7,725 nt of DNA from an uncultured Sphingobium sp. (GTDB lineage: Bacteria > Pseudomonadota > Alphaproteobacteria > Sphingomonadales > Sphingomonadaceae): NCBI GenBank assembly GCA_913773715.1, contig CAJYHD010000325.1, forward strand, positions 1-7,725. Reading direction: 5' to 3'. Below the pieces are notes generated by a model. It was not told the origin of the DNA. It saw only the letters and a list, made by a program, of their open reading frames with translations, and searched no databases. Shown here one piece after another: positions 1 through 5,775 of this stretch. Numbering within the stretch: position 1 is the first letter of the stretch; each line of letters begins with the position of its first letter. The translations under genes were made by a program, and so were the position numbers.

Positions 1-473
1 CCCTAGAGCAACCAACGACTAACGCGAAGACGCTCAGCAAGCCGATCGAATTGCGACCCACAGCCGTCGATCCGGTCGTGCCCCTGACATGGGACCCGCC
101 GATCAACGGCTGGGACAAGCTGGGTACGGCGATAGATGCCGGCCCCACTATCATCCCGCCCCCCGCCGATCCGCCGCGCGATCCGGTGTTGACCGAGGCC
201 GCGATCGATCCAAGGGCGCAGGCGGGCTTTCAGCCCGACTATCCTGGCACGATGATCCGGCAAGGCGTCGAAGGCAGCGTCACGGTGCGCGTGTCGATCG
301 GCCCGGATGGTCGCGTCACGGCGATCGAAAAGATTTCGGCGACCGATGACAGCTTCTGGTTGGCGACGCAGCGGCATGCGATGCGAAAGTGGCGCTTCCG
401 CCCCGCCACCCGCGACGGCATTGCCGTGGCATCGGCCAAGGTTCTGACGGTGCGGTTTACGCTGACATCTTGA
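1..473 (+). CDS. TonB-family energy transducer, C-terminal part (5' truncated)
   Basis: The reading frame is open to the left edge (first whole codon at 3) and ends at TGA 471-473, so this is the 3' part of a longer gene; the TTG at 51 is not a credible start. The C-terminal ~75 residues match the TonB C-terminal domain: a 'YPG..IRQGVEGSV' start, then 'TVRVSIGPDGRV', then 'HAMRKWRFRPATRDG' and a closing beta strand 'VLTVRFTL'. TonB proteins use the ExbB/ExbD proton-driven motor of the inner membrane to power outer-membrane receptors, with this domain contacting the receptor TonB box in the periplasm. The preceding ~60 visible residues are proline-rich (for example 'IIPPPADPPRDP'), as expected of the periplasm-spanning linker. 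The N-terminal membrane anchor would lie outside the window, and no exbB or exbD is visible. The family call is firm; which of several TonB paralogues it is cannot be told. Confidence 0.85.
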   Translation, partial: LEQPTTNAKTLSKPIELRPTAVDPVVPLTWDPPINGWDKLGTAIDAGPTIIPPPADPPRDPVLTEAAIDPRAQAGFQPDYPGTMIRQGVEGSVTVRVSIGPDGRVTAIEKISATDDSFWLATQRHAMRKWRFRPATRDGIAVASAKVLTVRFTLTS

Positions 474-562
474 CGATCTTAGCCCGTTCCATCGCTGTAA
501 AGGAACGGCCTGCCCCCATGCAGAGGATTGCAGGGATAACATAGTATAGCGGAGCATTTCCA
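474..562 (+). other. Non-coding stretch between TonB-family stop and terminator
   Basis: No credible gene is seen in these 89 bases. A 7-bp hairpin, CCGTTCC (484-490) with GGAACGG (502-508) and an 11-base loop, sits just after the stop codon. A second weaker pairing is possible between CCTGC (509-513) and GCAGG (530-534). With the terminator at 563-595 this gives a 3' UTR with several hairpins. A TTGACG at 470-475 and TGTAAA at 496-501 resemble promoter boxes, but they are 20 bases apart, which is too far for a good promoter. A processed or independently transcribed small RNA is possible but not supported further. Confidence 0.3.
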
Positions 563-595
563 AGGACGCGCCTTCGGGGGCGTCCTGTCTTTTTT
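563..595 (+). terminator. Rho-independent terminator with UUCG loop
   Basis: AGGACGC (563-569) pairs with GCGTCCT (580-586). After one G-G mismatch, CC (571-572) pairs with GG (577-578) around a TTCG tetraloop (573-576). The hairpin is followed by GTC and a run of six T (590-595). It lies 90 bases after the TonB-family stop codon and would end that transcript. Confidence 0.85.
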
Positions 596-615
596 CGCGA
601 CCGGTACTGGTCGCG
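596..615. promoter_or_regulatory. 20-bp imperfect palindrome upstream of proP
   Basis: CGCGACC (596-602) is the exact reverse complement of GGTCGCG (609-615). The centre GGTACT is palindromic except for one G/T pair, giving nine of ten matched positions. It starts directly after the terminator T-run and ends 61 bases before the proP start codon. It could be a protein-binding site controlling proP or a second RNA hairpin behind the terminator. The sequence does not decide between these, and no convincing -10 box was seen between it and proP. Confidence 0.4.
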
Positions 616-676
616 CTTACCGGTTTGCTCGTTGCGCGCGTCTTCGTGTGCCGTTCCGGTGCCAATGGAGATGCTT

Positions 677-2176
677 ATGTCGAAAGCCTCTGCGCGACAC
701 GCGCATGTGGGATGGTTTAAACGTCGTCATGATCTGGCGATCGATGATGTGACCCTGGTCGATCGGTCCGCCGTCAATCGCGCGGTGGGCGCAGCGGCAC
801 TCGGCAATGCGATGGAATGGTTCGACTTCGGCGTCTATGGCTATATCGCCGTCACGCTCGGCCATGTCTTCTTCCCCGGCAGCGACCCGACAGCGCAACT
901 GATCGCGACGCTCGCGACCTTCACCGTCGCTTTCCTTGTAAGGCCGATCGGTGGGCTGGTCTTCGGACCATTGGGCGACAAATATGGTCGTCACAAGGTT
1001 CTAGCCTTCACCATGATCCTGATGGCGGCAGGTACGTTCGTCATCGGCCTCATCCCGTCCTACGACCGGATCGGCATCTGGGCACCGATCCTGCTGCTGA
1101 CCGCGCGCATGGTGCAAGGCTTTTCTACCGGCGGCGAATATGGCGGCGCAGCGACCTTCGTCGCGGAATATTCCACAGACCGCAGGCGCGGATTGATGGG
1201 AAGCTGGCTCGAATTCGGGACGCTCGGCGGCTATATCGCGGGCGCAGGGACGGTGACGGCGCTTCAGATGTCGCTCACCGACGTGCAGATGCTCGAATGG
1301 GGCTGGCGCGTTCCGTTTCTGATCGCGGGTCCGCTGGGGTTGCTCGGCCTCTATATGCGGTTGAAGCTGGAGGAGACGCCCGCGTTCAAAACCTTTAGCG
1401 AGCAGTCGGATCAACGCGAATTGAATCGCCCAAGCTTGCGCCACCTTTTCGCCAGCCAATGGCGCCAGTTGTTGAAGTGCGTCGGGCTGGTGCTGGTCTT
1501 CAACGTCACCGATTATATGCTGCTCACATACATGCCGAGTTATCTGAGCGTGACGATGGGCTATGCCGAGACCAAGGGGCTGCTGCTGATCCTGCTCGTC
1601 ATGCTGGTGATGATGCCGCTCAACATCGTCGGCGGCGTGTTCAGCGATCGACTAGGCCGAAGGCCGATGATCATCGGTGCGTGCGCAGCACTCATCTTGC
1701 TTTCAATGCCTTGCATGTGGCTGATCGGCACGGGTGACGACGTGCTGATCTTTGTCGGGCTGATGCTGCTTGGGCTGGCGCTGGTCTGCTTCACCAGTTC
1801 GATGCCCTCGACCCTGCCCGCCTTGTTCTATACGCCGGTCCGCTATAGTGCGCTCTCGATCACCTTCAATGTGTCGGTATCATTGTTCGGCGGCACAACT
1901 CCGCTGGTTACCGCCTGGCTGGTGCAGCAGACGGGCGACCCACTCATCCCCGCCTATTATCTGATGGGCGCGGCAGCGATCGGAATCATCACGATGCTGA
2001 CGGTACGTGAAACGGCGGGCATGCCGCTGCGTGGATCGCCGCCCTCGGTCGAAAGCGAGGCGGAGGCGGTGGCGCTGGTCGAGGGCGATCAGCCTGTGAC
2101 GGTCGATCCGACGCCGCCGACGCCGCCCGCCGGTCCATCGGCACCCAGCAGTGGCGGCGGCGTGGCCTTCGGCTGA
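677..2176 (+). CDS. proP: ProP-like proline/betaine:H+ symporter (MFS, MHS family)
   Basis: This inner-membrane transporter takes up osmolytes such as proline or glycine betaine with protons. The 499-residue product resembles E. coli ProP along its length: 'GNAMEWFDFGVYGY' (43-56) in helix 1, the MFS motif 'GPLGDKYGRHK' (97-107), 'GFSTGGEYGGA' followed by 'VAEYSTDRRRG' in the middle of the N-terminal half, 'TDYMLLTYMPSYL', a second loop motif 'SDRLGRRP', and 'STLPALF...RYSAL'. About twelve hydrophobic segments are apparent. I chose ATG 677 because GGAG at 667-670 lies six bases upstream; ATG at 665 or 671 would be poorly spaced. After the last helix there is a tail of ~50 residues that is first acidic ('VESEAEAVALVEGDQ'), then Pro/Ser/Gly-rich. 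E. coli ProP instead ends in a coiled coil that tunes its osmotic set point. Substrate is inferred from family similarity; related MHS members carry other organic acids, so the exact solute is uncertain. Confidence 0.85.
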   Translation: MSKASARHAHVGWFKRRHDLAIDDVTLVDRSAVNRAVGAAALGNAMEWFDFGVYGYIAVTLGHVFFPGSDPTAQLIATLATFTVAFLVRPIGGLVFGPLGDKYGRHKVLAFTMILMAAGTFVIGLIPSYDRIGIWAPILLLTARMVQGFSTGGEYGGAATFVAEYSTDRRRGLMGSWLEFGTLGGYIAGAGTVTALQMSLTDVQMLEWGWRVPFLIAGPLGLLGLYMRLKLEETPAFKTFSEQSDQRELNRPSLRHLFASQWRQLLKCVGLVLVFNVTDYMLLTYMPSYLSVTMGYAETKGLLLILLVMLVMMPLNIVGGVFSDRLGRRPMIIGACAALILLSMPCMWLIGTGDDVLIFVGLMLLGLALVCFTSSMPSTLPALFYTPVRYSALSITFNVSVSLFGGTTPLVTAWLVQQTGDPLIPAYYLMGAAAIGIITMLTVRETAGMPLRGSPPSVESEAEAVALVEGDQPVTVDPTPPTPPAGPSAPSSGGGVAFG

Positions 2177-2186
2177 ACCAGCGATG

Positions 2187-2220
2187 AGGCGGTGGTCTTT
2201 TCGAGAGATCGCCGCTTTAT
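2187..2220 (+). terminator. Probable terminator after proP
   Basis: A long hairpin starts 10 bases after the proP stop. GCGGTGGTCTTT (2189-2200) pairs with AGAGATCGCCGC (2204-2215), including three G-U pairs, around a three-base loop. Two further pairs are possible at the base (A2187-T2217, G2188-T2216). The stem is followed by TTTAT. The T-run is short, so efficiency is uncertain, but placement between proP and the next promoter fits. Confidence 0.5.
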
Positions 2221-2227
2221 CCCGCTT

Positions 2228-2256
2228 TTGCATACCGGCTCTGCCTCGCTTATAGT
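2228..2256 (+). promoter_or_regulatory. Sigma70-type promoter of the riboflavin cluster
   Basis: A TTGCAT -35 (2228-2233), a 17-base spacer and a TATAGT -10 (2251-2256) form the best-looking conventional promoter in the window. The predicted start of transcription falls at about 2262-2264, that is, on or next to the ATG at 2264. The transcript would therefore have almost no leader. It would drive the small membrane protein gene and, by read-through, ribD and ribE. Confidence 0.6.
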
Positions 2257-2263
2257 GAGTCCC

Positions 2264-2755
2264 ATGCCGATATTTCCCCGCCCTGTTTCCCCCCAAAGCG
2301 CGCTTGGTGACTTCTGGAGCTATTTCAAGCAACAGCGCAGCCATAAATGGCCCCTGCTGGGGCTGGCTGCGGCCTTCACCTGGGTGATCGTGTGGGCGTT
2401 CATCGTCGACGCCAACACCAACACGATGCCGACGCGCAACAAGATCATCTATGTCGAAAGCTGGGACGCGAACCGCTCGGACGCGGCGATCATCCTGCAA
2501 CAGAAGATCGACTTCGCCAAGCGCGAGGCGGCGCTGGTGCAGCAGCAGAAGAAAATGCAGGGCTATGCCGACGCGTTCGGCATCGAGTGGCGCGCCGAGG
2601 AAAAACGCAACACCGCCCGGCGCGAGGAAGCGAAAGTCGCGATAAACAAGCTGCTGGAGCAACGGCTTGCCAAGGCGGAGGCGGAAGGCTCGGACCCGAC
2701 CGCGCAGGGCAACGTCGCTCCCGTCGTCAAACCCGGTGGAGCGACGCAGCCCTGA
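2264..2755 (+). CDS. Unknown membrane-anchored coiled-coil protein (163 aa)
   Basis: I do not recognise a named family. The N-terminal ~29 residues are soluble and basic ('YFKQQRSHK'), followed by one hydrophobic helix at about 30-48 ('PLLGLAAAFTWVIVWAFIV'). The rest is polar: 'KIIYVESWDANRSD' (60-73), then a long charged Gln/Lys/Glu/Arg/Ala-rich stretch (76-141) likely to form a coiled coil, and a short Pro/Gly-rich end. The positive-inside rule puts the tail in the periplasm. ATG 2264 is chosen because a good promoter (-10 at 2251-2256) leaves no room for an earlier start; there is no Shine-Dalgarno sequence, which fits a leaderless message. The stop codon overlaps the likely first codon of ribD, so the two are co-transcribed and perhaps translationally coupled. 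A role with the riboflavin genes is possible but unproven. Base composition matches its neighbours. Confidence 0.75.
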   Translation: MPIFPRPVSPQSALGDFWSYFKQQRSHKWPLLGLAAAFTWVIVWAFIVDANTNTMPTRNKIIYVESWDANRSDAAIILQQKIDFAKREAALVQQQKKMQGYADAFGIEWRAEEKRNTARREEAKVAINKLLEQRLAKAEAEGSDPTAQGNVAPVVKPGGATQP

Positions 2756-3744
2756 GCAGGACGCCTTCGCCCGCTGACGATGCGCGCTACATGGCGGCGG
2801 CGATCGCGCTGTCGGGGCGTGGGCGCGGGCTATCCACCCCCAACCCCAATGTCGGCTGCCTGATCGTGCGCGATGGCTGCGTCGTCGGACGCGGCTGGAC
2901 GCAAAAGGGCGGGCGCCCCCATGCCGAGGCGCAGGCGCTGGAACAGGCGATGGACCGGGCGCGGGGCGCGACCGTCTATGTCACGCTGGAACCCTGTTTT
3001 CATCTGTCGCCACGTGGGCCGCGATGTGCTGACCTGATGGTGCGCGCCGGGGTCGAGCGCGTCGTGATCGCGCTGCGCGATCCCGATCCGCGCACGGATG
3101 GCCAAGGCGCCGACTATCTGCGCGCGCACGGCATCGCGGTCGAGATGGGCTTGATGGCGCGCGAAGCCGTGCGGGCGATGGCGGGCTTCGTGCTGCGCCA
3201 GACGATCGGACGACCGCATGTGACGCTGAAGCTCGGGCTGTCGCTCGACGGGCGGATCGCGCTGGCCGATGGGCGCAGCCGCTGGATCACGGGGCCGGAT
3301 GCGCGCGCCCATGCCCATGTCGAGCGGGCGCGCCATGATGCGATTCTTGTCGGCGGCGGCACGCTGCGGACCGATGCGCCGTCGCTCGACGTGCGTGTGG
3401 CGGGGCTGGAGTATCGCAGCCCGCGCCGTATTGTCCTGAGCGGAGAGGCAGCACCCGCCGGATGGGAGCGGATCGGCACACCGGAAGATATCGCGAGTCT
3501 CGCGCGGGTCGATCACCTTCTGGTCGAAGGCGGGGCGCAGACGGCGGCGGCTTTCCTGCGCGCGGGGCTGGTCGATCGGCTGCTCCTCTATCGCGCGCCG
3601 ATCATCATCGGCGATGGGCTGGCGGGCATCGGCGATATTGGACTCGACGATCTCTCCGAAGCGCATGGCCGTTGGCGGTTGACCGATGCGAGACGGCTGG
3701 GCGCCGATGGGCTGGAGGTTTACGAACGGGTGGAGAGCGCCTAA
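2752..3744 (+). CDS. ribD: RibD: pyrimidine deaminase / uracil reductase
   Basis: This bifunctional cytosolic enzyme deaminates the product of GTP cyclohydrolase II and then reduces its ribosyl side chain with NADPH. The N-terminal deaminase (1 to ~145, counting from CTG 2752) shows 'TPNPNVGC' (29-36), the zinc site 'HAE' (57-59; E59 the proton shuttle) and 'PCFHLSPRGPRC' with zinc ligands C82 and C92. The reductase domain follows from about 150: 'VTLKLGLSLDGRIA', 'SRWITGPDAR', 'DAILVGGGT' and 'LLVEGGAQTAAAFLRAGLVD'. The start is unusual. ATG 2791 would remove the helix that precedes the conserved 'YM.AA.ALS.RG' segment, and no ATG, GTG or TTG lies in frame just upstream. CTG 2752, overlapping the previous stop as CTGA with GGAG ten bases before it, is the best candidate; ATG 2791 is the fallback (317 residues). 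Function is certain, the start is not. Confidence 0.92.
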   Translation: MSRTPSPADDARYMAAAIALSGRGRGLSTPNPNVGCLIVRDGCVVGRGWTQKGGRPHAEAQALEQAMDRARGATVYVTLEPCFHLSPRGPRCADLMVRAGVERVVIALRDPDPRTDGQGADYLRAHGIAVEMGLMAREAVRAMAGFVLRQTIGRPHVTLKLGLSLDGRIALADGRSRWITGPDARAHAHVERARHDAILVGGGTLRTDAPSLDVRVAGLEYRSPRRIVLSGEAAPAGWERIGTPEDIASLARVDHLLVEGGAQTAAAFLRAGLVDRLLLYRAPIIIGDGLAGIGDIGLDDLSEAHGRWRLTDARRLGADGLEVYERVESA

Positions 3745-3779
3745 GTCCCCTCCCCGTCCCGCACGCGATAGGATCAGGC

Positions 3780-4388
3780 ATGTTCACCGGCATCATCACC
3801 GACATCGGCACCATTCGCTCGGCCGAGCAGCGGGGCGACCTGCGCCTCGTGATCGGCTGCGGCTATGACATGGAAGGTGTCGCGATCGGCGCATCGATCG
3901 CCTGTTCGGGCGCATGCCTGACGGTCGTGGAAAAGGGCGCGGACTGGTTCGCGGTGGACCTGTCGGCGGAGACGGTATCGCGGACGGCGGAGGGGCTGTG
4001 GGAGAAAGATGGTCGCCTCAACCTCGAACGCGCGCTCAAGGTCGGCGACGAACTGGGCGGGCATATCGTCACGGGCCATGTCGATGGCCTCGGCACCGTG
4101 GTCGGCGTCTGCGCCGAAGGTGATAGCCATCGCGTTGGCATTGCGATCGATGCGGCGCTCGCTCCGCTGATCGCTCCCAAGGGTAGCGTGACGATCGACG
4201 GCGTGTCGCTGACCGTCAACGATGTGCGCGATGTCGAGGGCGGCGCACATTTCTCGGTCAACCTCATCCCGCACACATGGGACGTGACGACGCTCAACCG
4301 GCTGGCGGAGGGTGCAAAAGTCAATATCGAGATCGACGTTCTGGCCCGATACCTTGATCGAATGCAGAGCCTTCGCGCAGCGCGCTAA
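3780..4388 (+). CDS. ribE: Riboflavin synthase (alpha chain)
   Basis: The enzyme dismutates two molecules of 6,7-dimethyl-8-ribityllumazine into riboflavin and a pyrimidine that is recycled by RibH. The 202-residue product has the normal length and the two tandem lumazine-binding barrels. Repeat 1 opens with 'MFTGII' and carries 'ACSGACLTVV' (41-50); repeat 2 carries 'GGHIVTGHVDG' (93-103) and 'IDGVSLTVND' (139-148). Residues matching the E. coli active site are present: F2, C46, H100, S143 and D186 (in 'NIEIDVLARY'). ATG 3780 is fixed by the invariant 'MFTG' N-terminus, with AGGA at 3770-3773 six bases upstream. It lies 35 bases after ribD and is almost certainly in the same transcript. Its stop codon forms part of a TAATGTGA motif that recurs in the palindrome ahead of the next gene. 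In-frame codons upstream of 3780 are out-of-frame ribD sequence. Confidence 0.95.
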   Translation: MFTGIITDIGTIRSAEQRGDLRLVIGCGYDMEGVAIGASIACSGACLTVVEKGADWFAVDLSAETVSRTAEGLWEKDGRLNLERALKVGDELGGHIVTGHVDGLGTVVGVCAEGDSHRVGIAIDAALAPLIAPKGSVTIDGVSLTVNDVRDVEGGAHFSVNLIPHTWDVTTLNRLAEGAKVNIEIDVLARYLDRMQSLRAAR

Positions 4389-4393
4389 TGTGA
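4386..4393 (+). promoter_or_regulatory. Extra operator half-site at the ribE stop codon
   Basis: TAATGTGA (4386-4393) repeats exactly the first eight bases of the right arm of the palindrome (4419-4426). The two copies are in direct orientation and 33 bp apart, about three helical turns, so both would face the same side of the DNA. An eight-base match in so short a gap is unlikely by chance, but it partly overlaps the ribE stop codon. Confidence 0.4.
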
Positions 4394-4409
4394 AAGCGTA
4401 CTTGCAATA

Positions 4410-4427
4410 ATCACATTATAATGTGAT
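4410..4427. promoter_or_regulatory. Perfect 18-bp palindromic operator over the ribB promoter
   Basis: ATCACATTATAATGTGAT is exactly its own reverse complement. A consensus TATAAT -10 box (4417-4422) sits in its centre, so a bound dimer would block RNA polymerase. No good -35 is seen 16-18 bases upstream of it. An alternative -35 TTGCAA (4402-4407) pairs with a poor -10 at 4424-4430, also overlapping the palindrome. The site lies 38 bases before the ATG of the HTH-containing RibB. The -10 and the palindrome are seen directly; operator function and autoregulation by RibB are inferred. Confidence 0.7.
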
Positions 4428-4465
4428 ATGGGCGGCATCTGAAGGGCAGCAGGAGTCGCCGTCGC

Positions 4466-5746
4466 ATGTCGTCCACATTGATCGATAAGGTTCGAACTCT
4501 CGTCTCGGAGGGTGGGATGTCGCGGTCTGGTCTGGCGCGCGCCGCAGGGCTGCACGCCAATTCGCTGCGCAAGCTGGGCGAAATTGACTGGAACCCGACC
4601 GCCGACACGCTGGGCAAGCTGGAAACCTATATACTGAAGCGCGAGGGCGGCACTGCGCTCGCTTCTCCCGAAGAGATCATCAACGAAGCGCGCAACGGGC
4701 GCATGTTCATCCTGGTCGATGACGAGGATCGGGAAAATGAGGGCGACCTCGTCATTCCGGCGCAGATGGCGACACCCGATGCGATCAACTTCATGGCGAC
4801 GCACGGACGTGGCCTCATCTGCCTTGCGATGACGCGCGATCGGGTCGAGACGCTGGGCTTAGACCTGATGAGCCGCAACAATGGCACGCGGCACGAAACC
4901 GCCTTCACCGTGTCGATCGAGGCGCGCGAGGGCGTGACAACCGGGATCAGCGCCGCCGACCGCGCACGCACCATCTCGGTCGCGATCGATGGATCGAAGG
5001 GTCGCGCCGACATCGTGACGCCGGGTCATGTCTTCCCGCTGATCGCCAAGGATGGCGGCGTGCTGGTGCGCACCGGGCATACCGAGGCGGCAGTCGACGT
5101 CGCGCGCCTTGCAGGCCTCAACCCGTCGGGCGTCATTTGCGAAGTGATGAAGGAGGACGGGACGATGGCCCGGCTCGACGACCTCATCCCCTTCGCGCAG
5201 AAGCACAAGATGAAGATCGGCACGATCCGCGACCTCATCGCCTATCGCCGCCGCCATGACCATATGGTCGAGCGCCGGACAGAAGCGTCCTTTACAAGCA
5301 AATGGGGCGGCGAGTGGAAGGCGATCACCTTCTACAACCGCGCGACGCAGAGTGAGCAACTGGTGCTGCAAAAGGGTCATGTCATCCCTGATGAGCCGAC
5401 ACTGGTGCGGATGCATCAGTTTGCGCCGCTCAGCGATACGTTCGGGCAGGAAGGTCCGCGCTCGCGCATGTTGCAGCGTTGCATGGAAATGATCGGTGAA
5501 GCCGGATCAGGCATCATCGTTGCGCTGCGCGGGGACGACCCCGAGTTGCTTTCCCGGATGGTGCAGATGCAGGCGGGCATGGTTTCCGGCGACATGGATG
5601 CGTTGCGCAATTATGGCGTCGGCGCACAGCTGCTGGCGGAACTGGGCGTGCATGACATGATCCTGTTGACCAACAGCCAGCACAGCCTGATTGCGCTTGA
5701 CGGCTACGACCTGTCCGTGGTTGGGCACCGCGCGATCGAGCTTTAA
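4466..5746 (+). CDS. ribB: HTH-RibB-RibX fusion: DHBP synthase with degenerate RibA-like domain
   Basis: Three parts are visible in 426 residues. Residues 1-60 form a Cro/XRE-like helix-turn-helix ('[20 protein letters not shown]' at 18-37, then '[14 protein letters not shown]'). Residues 67-262 are 3,4-dihydroxy-2-butanone 4-phosphate synthase, which cuts formate from ribulose 5-phosphate: '[10 protein letters not shown]' (85-94, metal ligand E90), '[22 protein letters not shown]' split around 146-166, 'PGHVFPL' and 'RTGHTEA' (ligand H205). Residues ~265-426 resemble GTP cyclohydrolase II but lack the zinc cysteines: the 'SECLTGD...RCDCG' region reads '[18 protein letters not shown]', and the 'HRQEGRGIGL' region reads '[12 protein letters not shown]'. 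Only the fold-level end '[14 protein letters not shown]...LLTNS' remains. Such inactive RibA-like ends are known in proteobacterial RibBX proteins. AGGAG (4451-4455) supports ATG 4466. DHBP synthase is a homodimer, which suits binding to the palindrome upstream. The enzyme call is firm; DNA binding is inference. Confidence 0.93.
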   Translation: MSSTLIDKVRTLVSEGGMSRSGLARAAGLHANSLRKLGEIDWNPTADTLGKLETYILKREGGTALASPEEIINEARNGRMFILVDDEDRENEGDLVIPAQMATPDAINFMATHGRGLICLAMTRDRVETLGLDLMSRNNGTRHETAFTVSIEAREGVTTGISAADRARTISVAIDGSKGRADIVTPGHVFPLIAKDGGVLVRTGHTEAAVDVARLAGLNPSGVICEVMKEDGTMARLDDLIPFAQKHKMKIGTIRDLIAYRRRHDHMVERRTEASFTSKWGGEWKAITFYNRATQSEQLVLQKGHVIPDEPTLVRMHQFAPLSDTFGQEGPRSRMLQRCMEMIGEAGSGIIVALRGDDPELLSRMVQMQAGMVSGDMDALRNYGVGAQLLAELGVHDMILLTNSQHSLIALDGYDLSVVGHRAIEL

Positions 5747-5775
5747 CGCGAACTCCAGAGCAAGGCAGGTTCATC

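Noticed and set aside
3..665. 220-codon minus-strand open frame at the left edge
   Set aside because: It runs antisense to the TonB-family gene and through a strong + strand terminator, and has no recognisable domain.
632..676. Upstream start of ProP at TTG 632
   Set aside because: The first 15 residues have no match to the family and lack a ribosome binding site; GGAG at 667-670 points to ATG 677.
2347..2751. N-terminal extension of RibD in its own open frame
   Set aside because: The frame stays open upstream of ribD, but the translation is low-complexity and lies out of frame over the membrane-protein gene; RibD homology begins only near 2776.
3462..3779. N-terminal extension of riboflavin synthase
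   Set aside because: The upstream codons overlap the conserved C-terminus of RibD in another frame, and the family starts with MFTG, matching ATG 3780 with a good ribosome binding site.
4410..4427. CRP/FNR-type binding site
   Set aside because: CRP sites read TGTGA-N6-TCACA; here the arms are inverted (TCACA-N6-TGTGA), so the half-site orientation is wrong.
4410..4427. Terminator hairpin after ribE
   Set aside because: The palindrome has no loop bases, is AT-rich and lacks a following T-run, so it would make a poor RNA hairpin; it fits a DNA site better.
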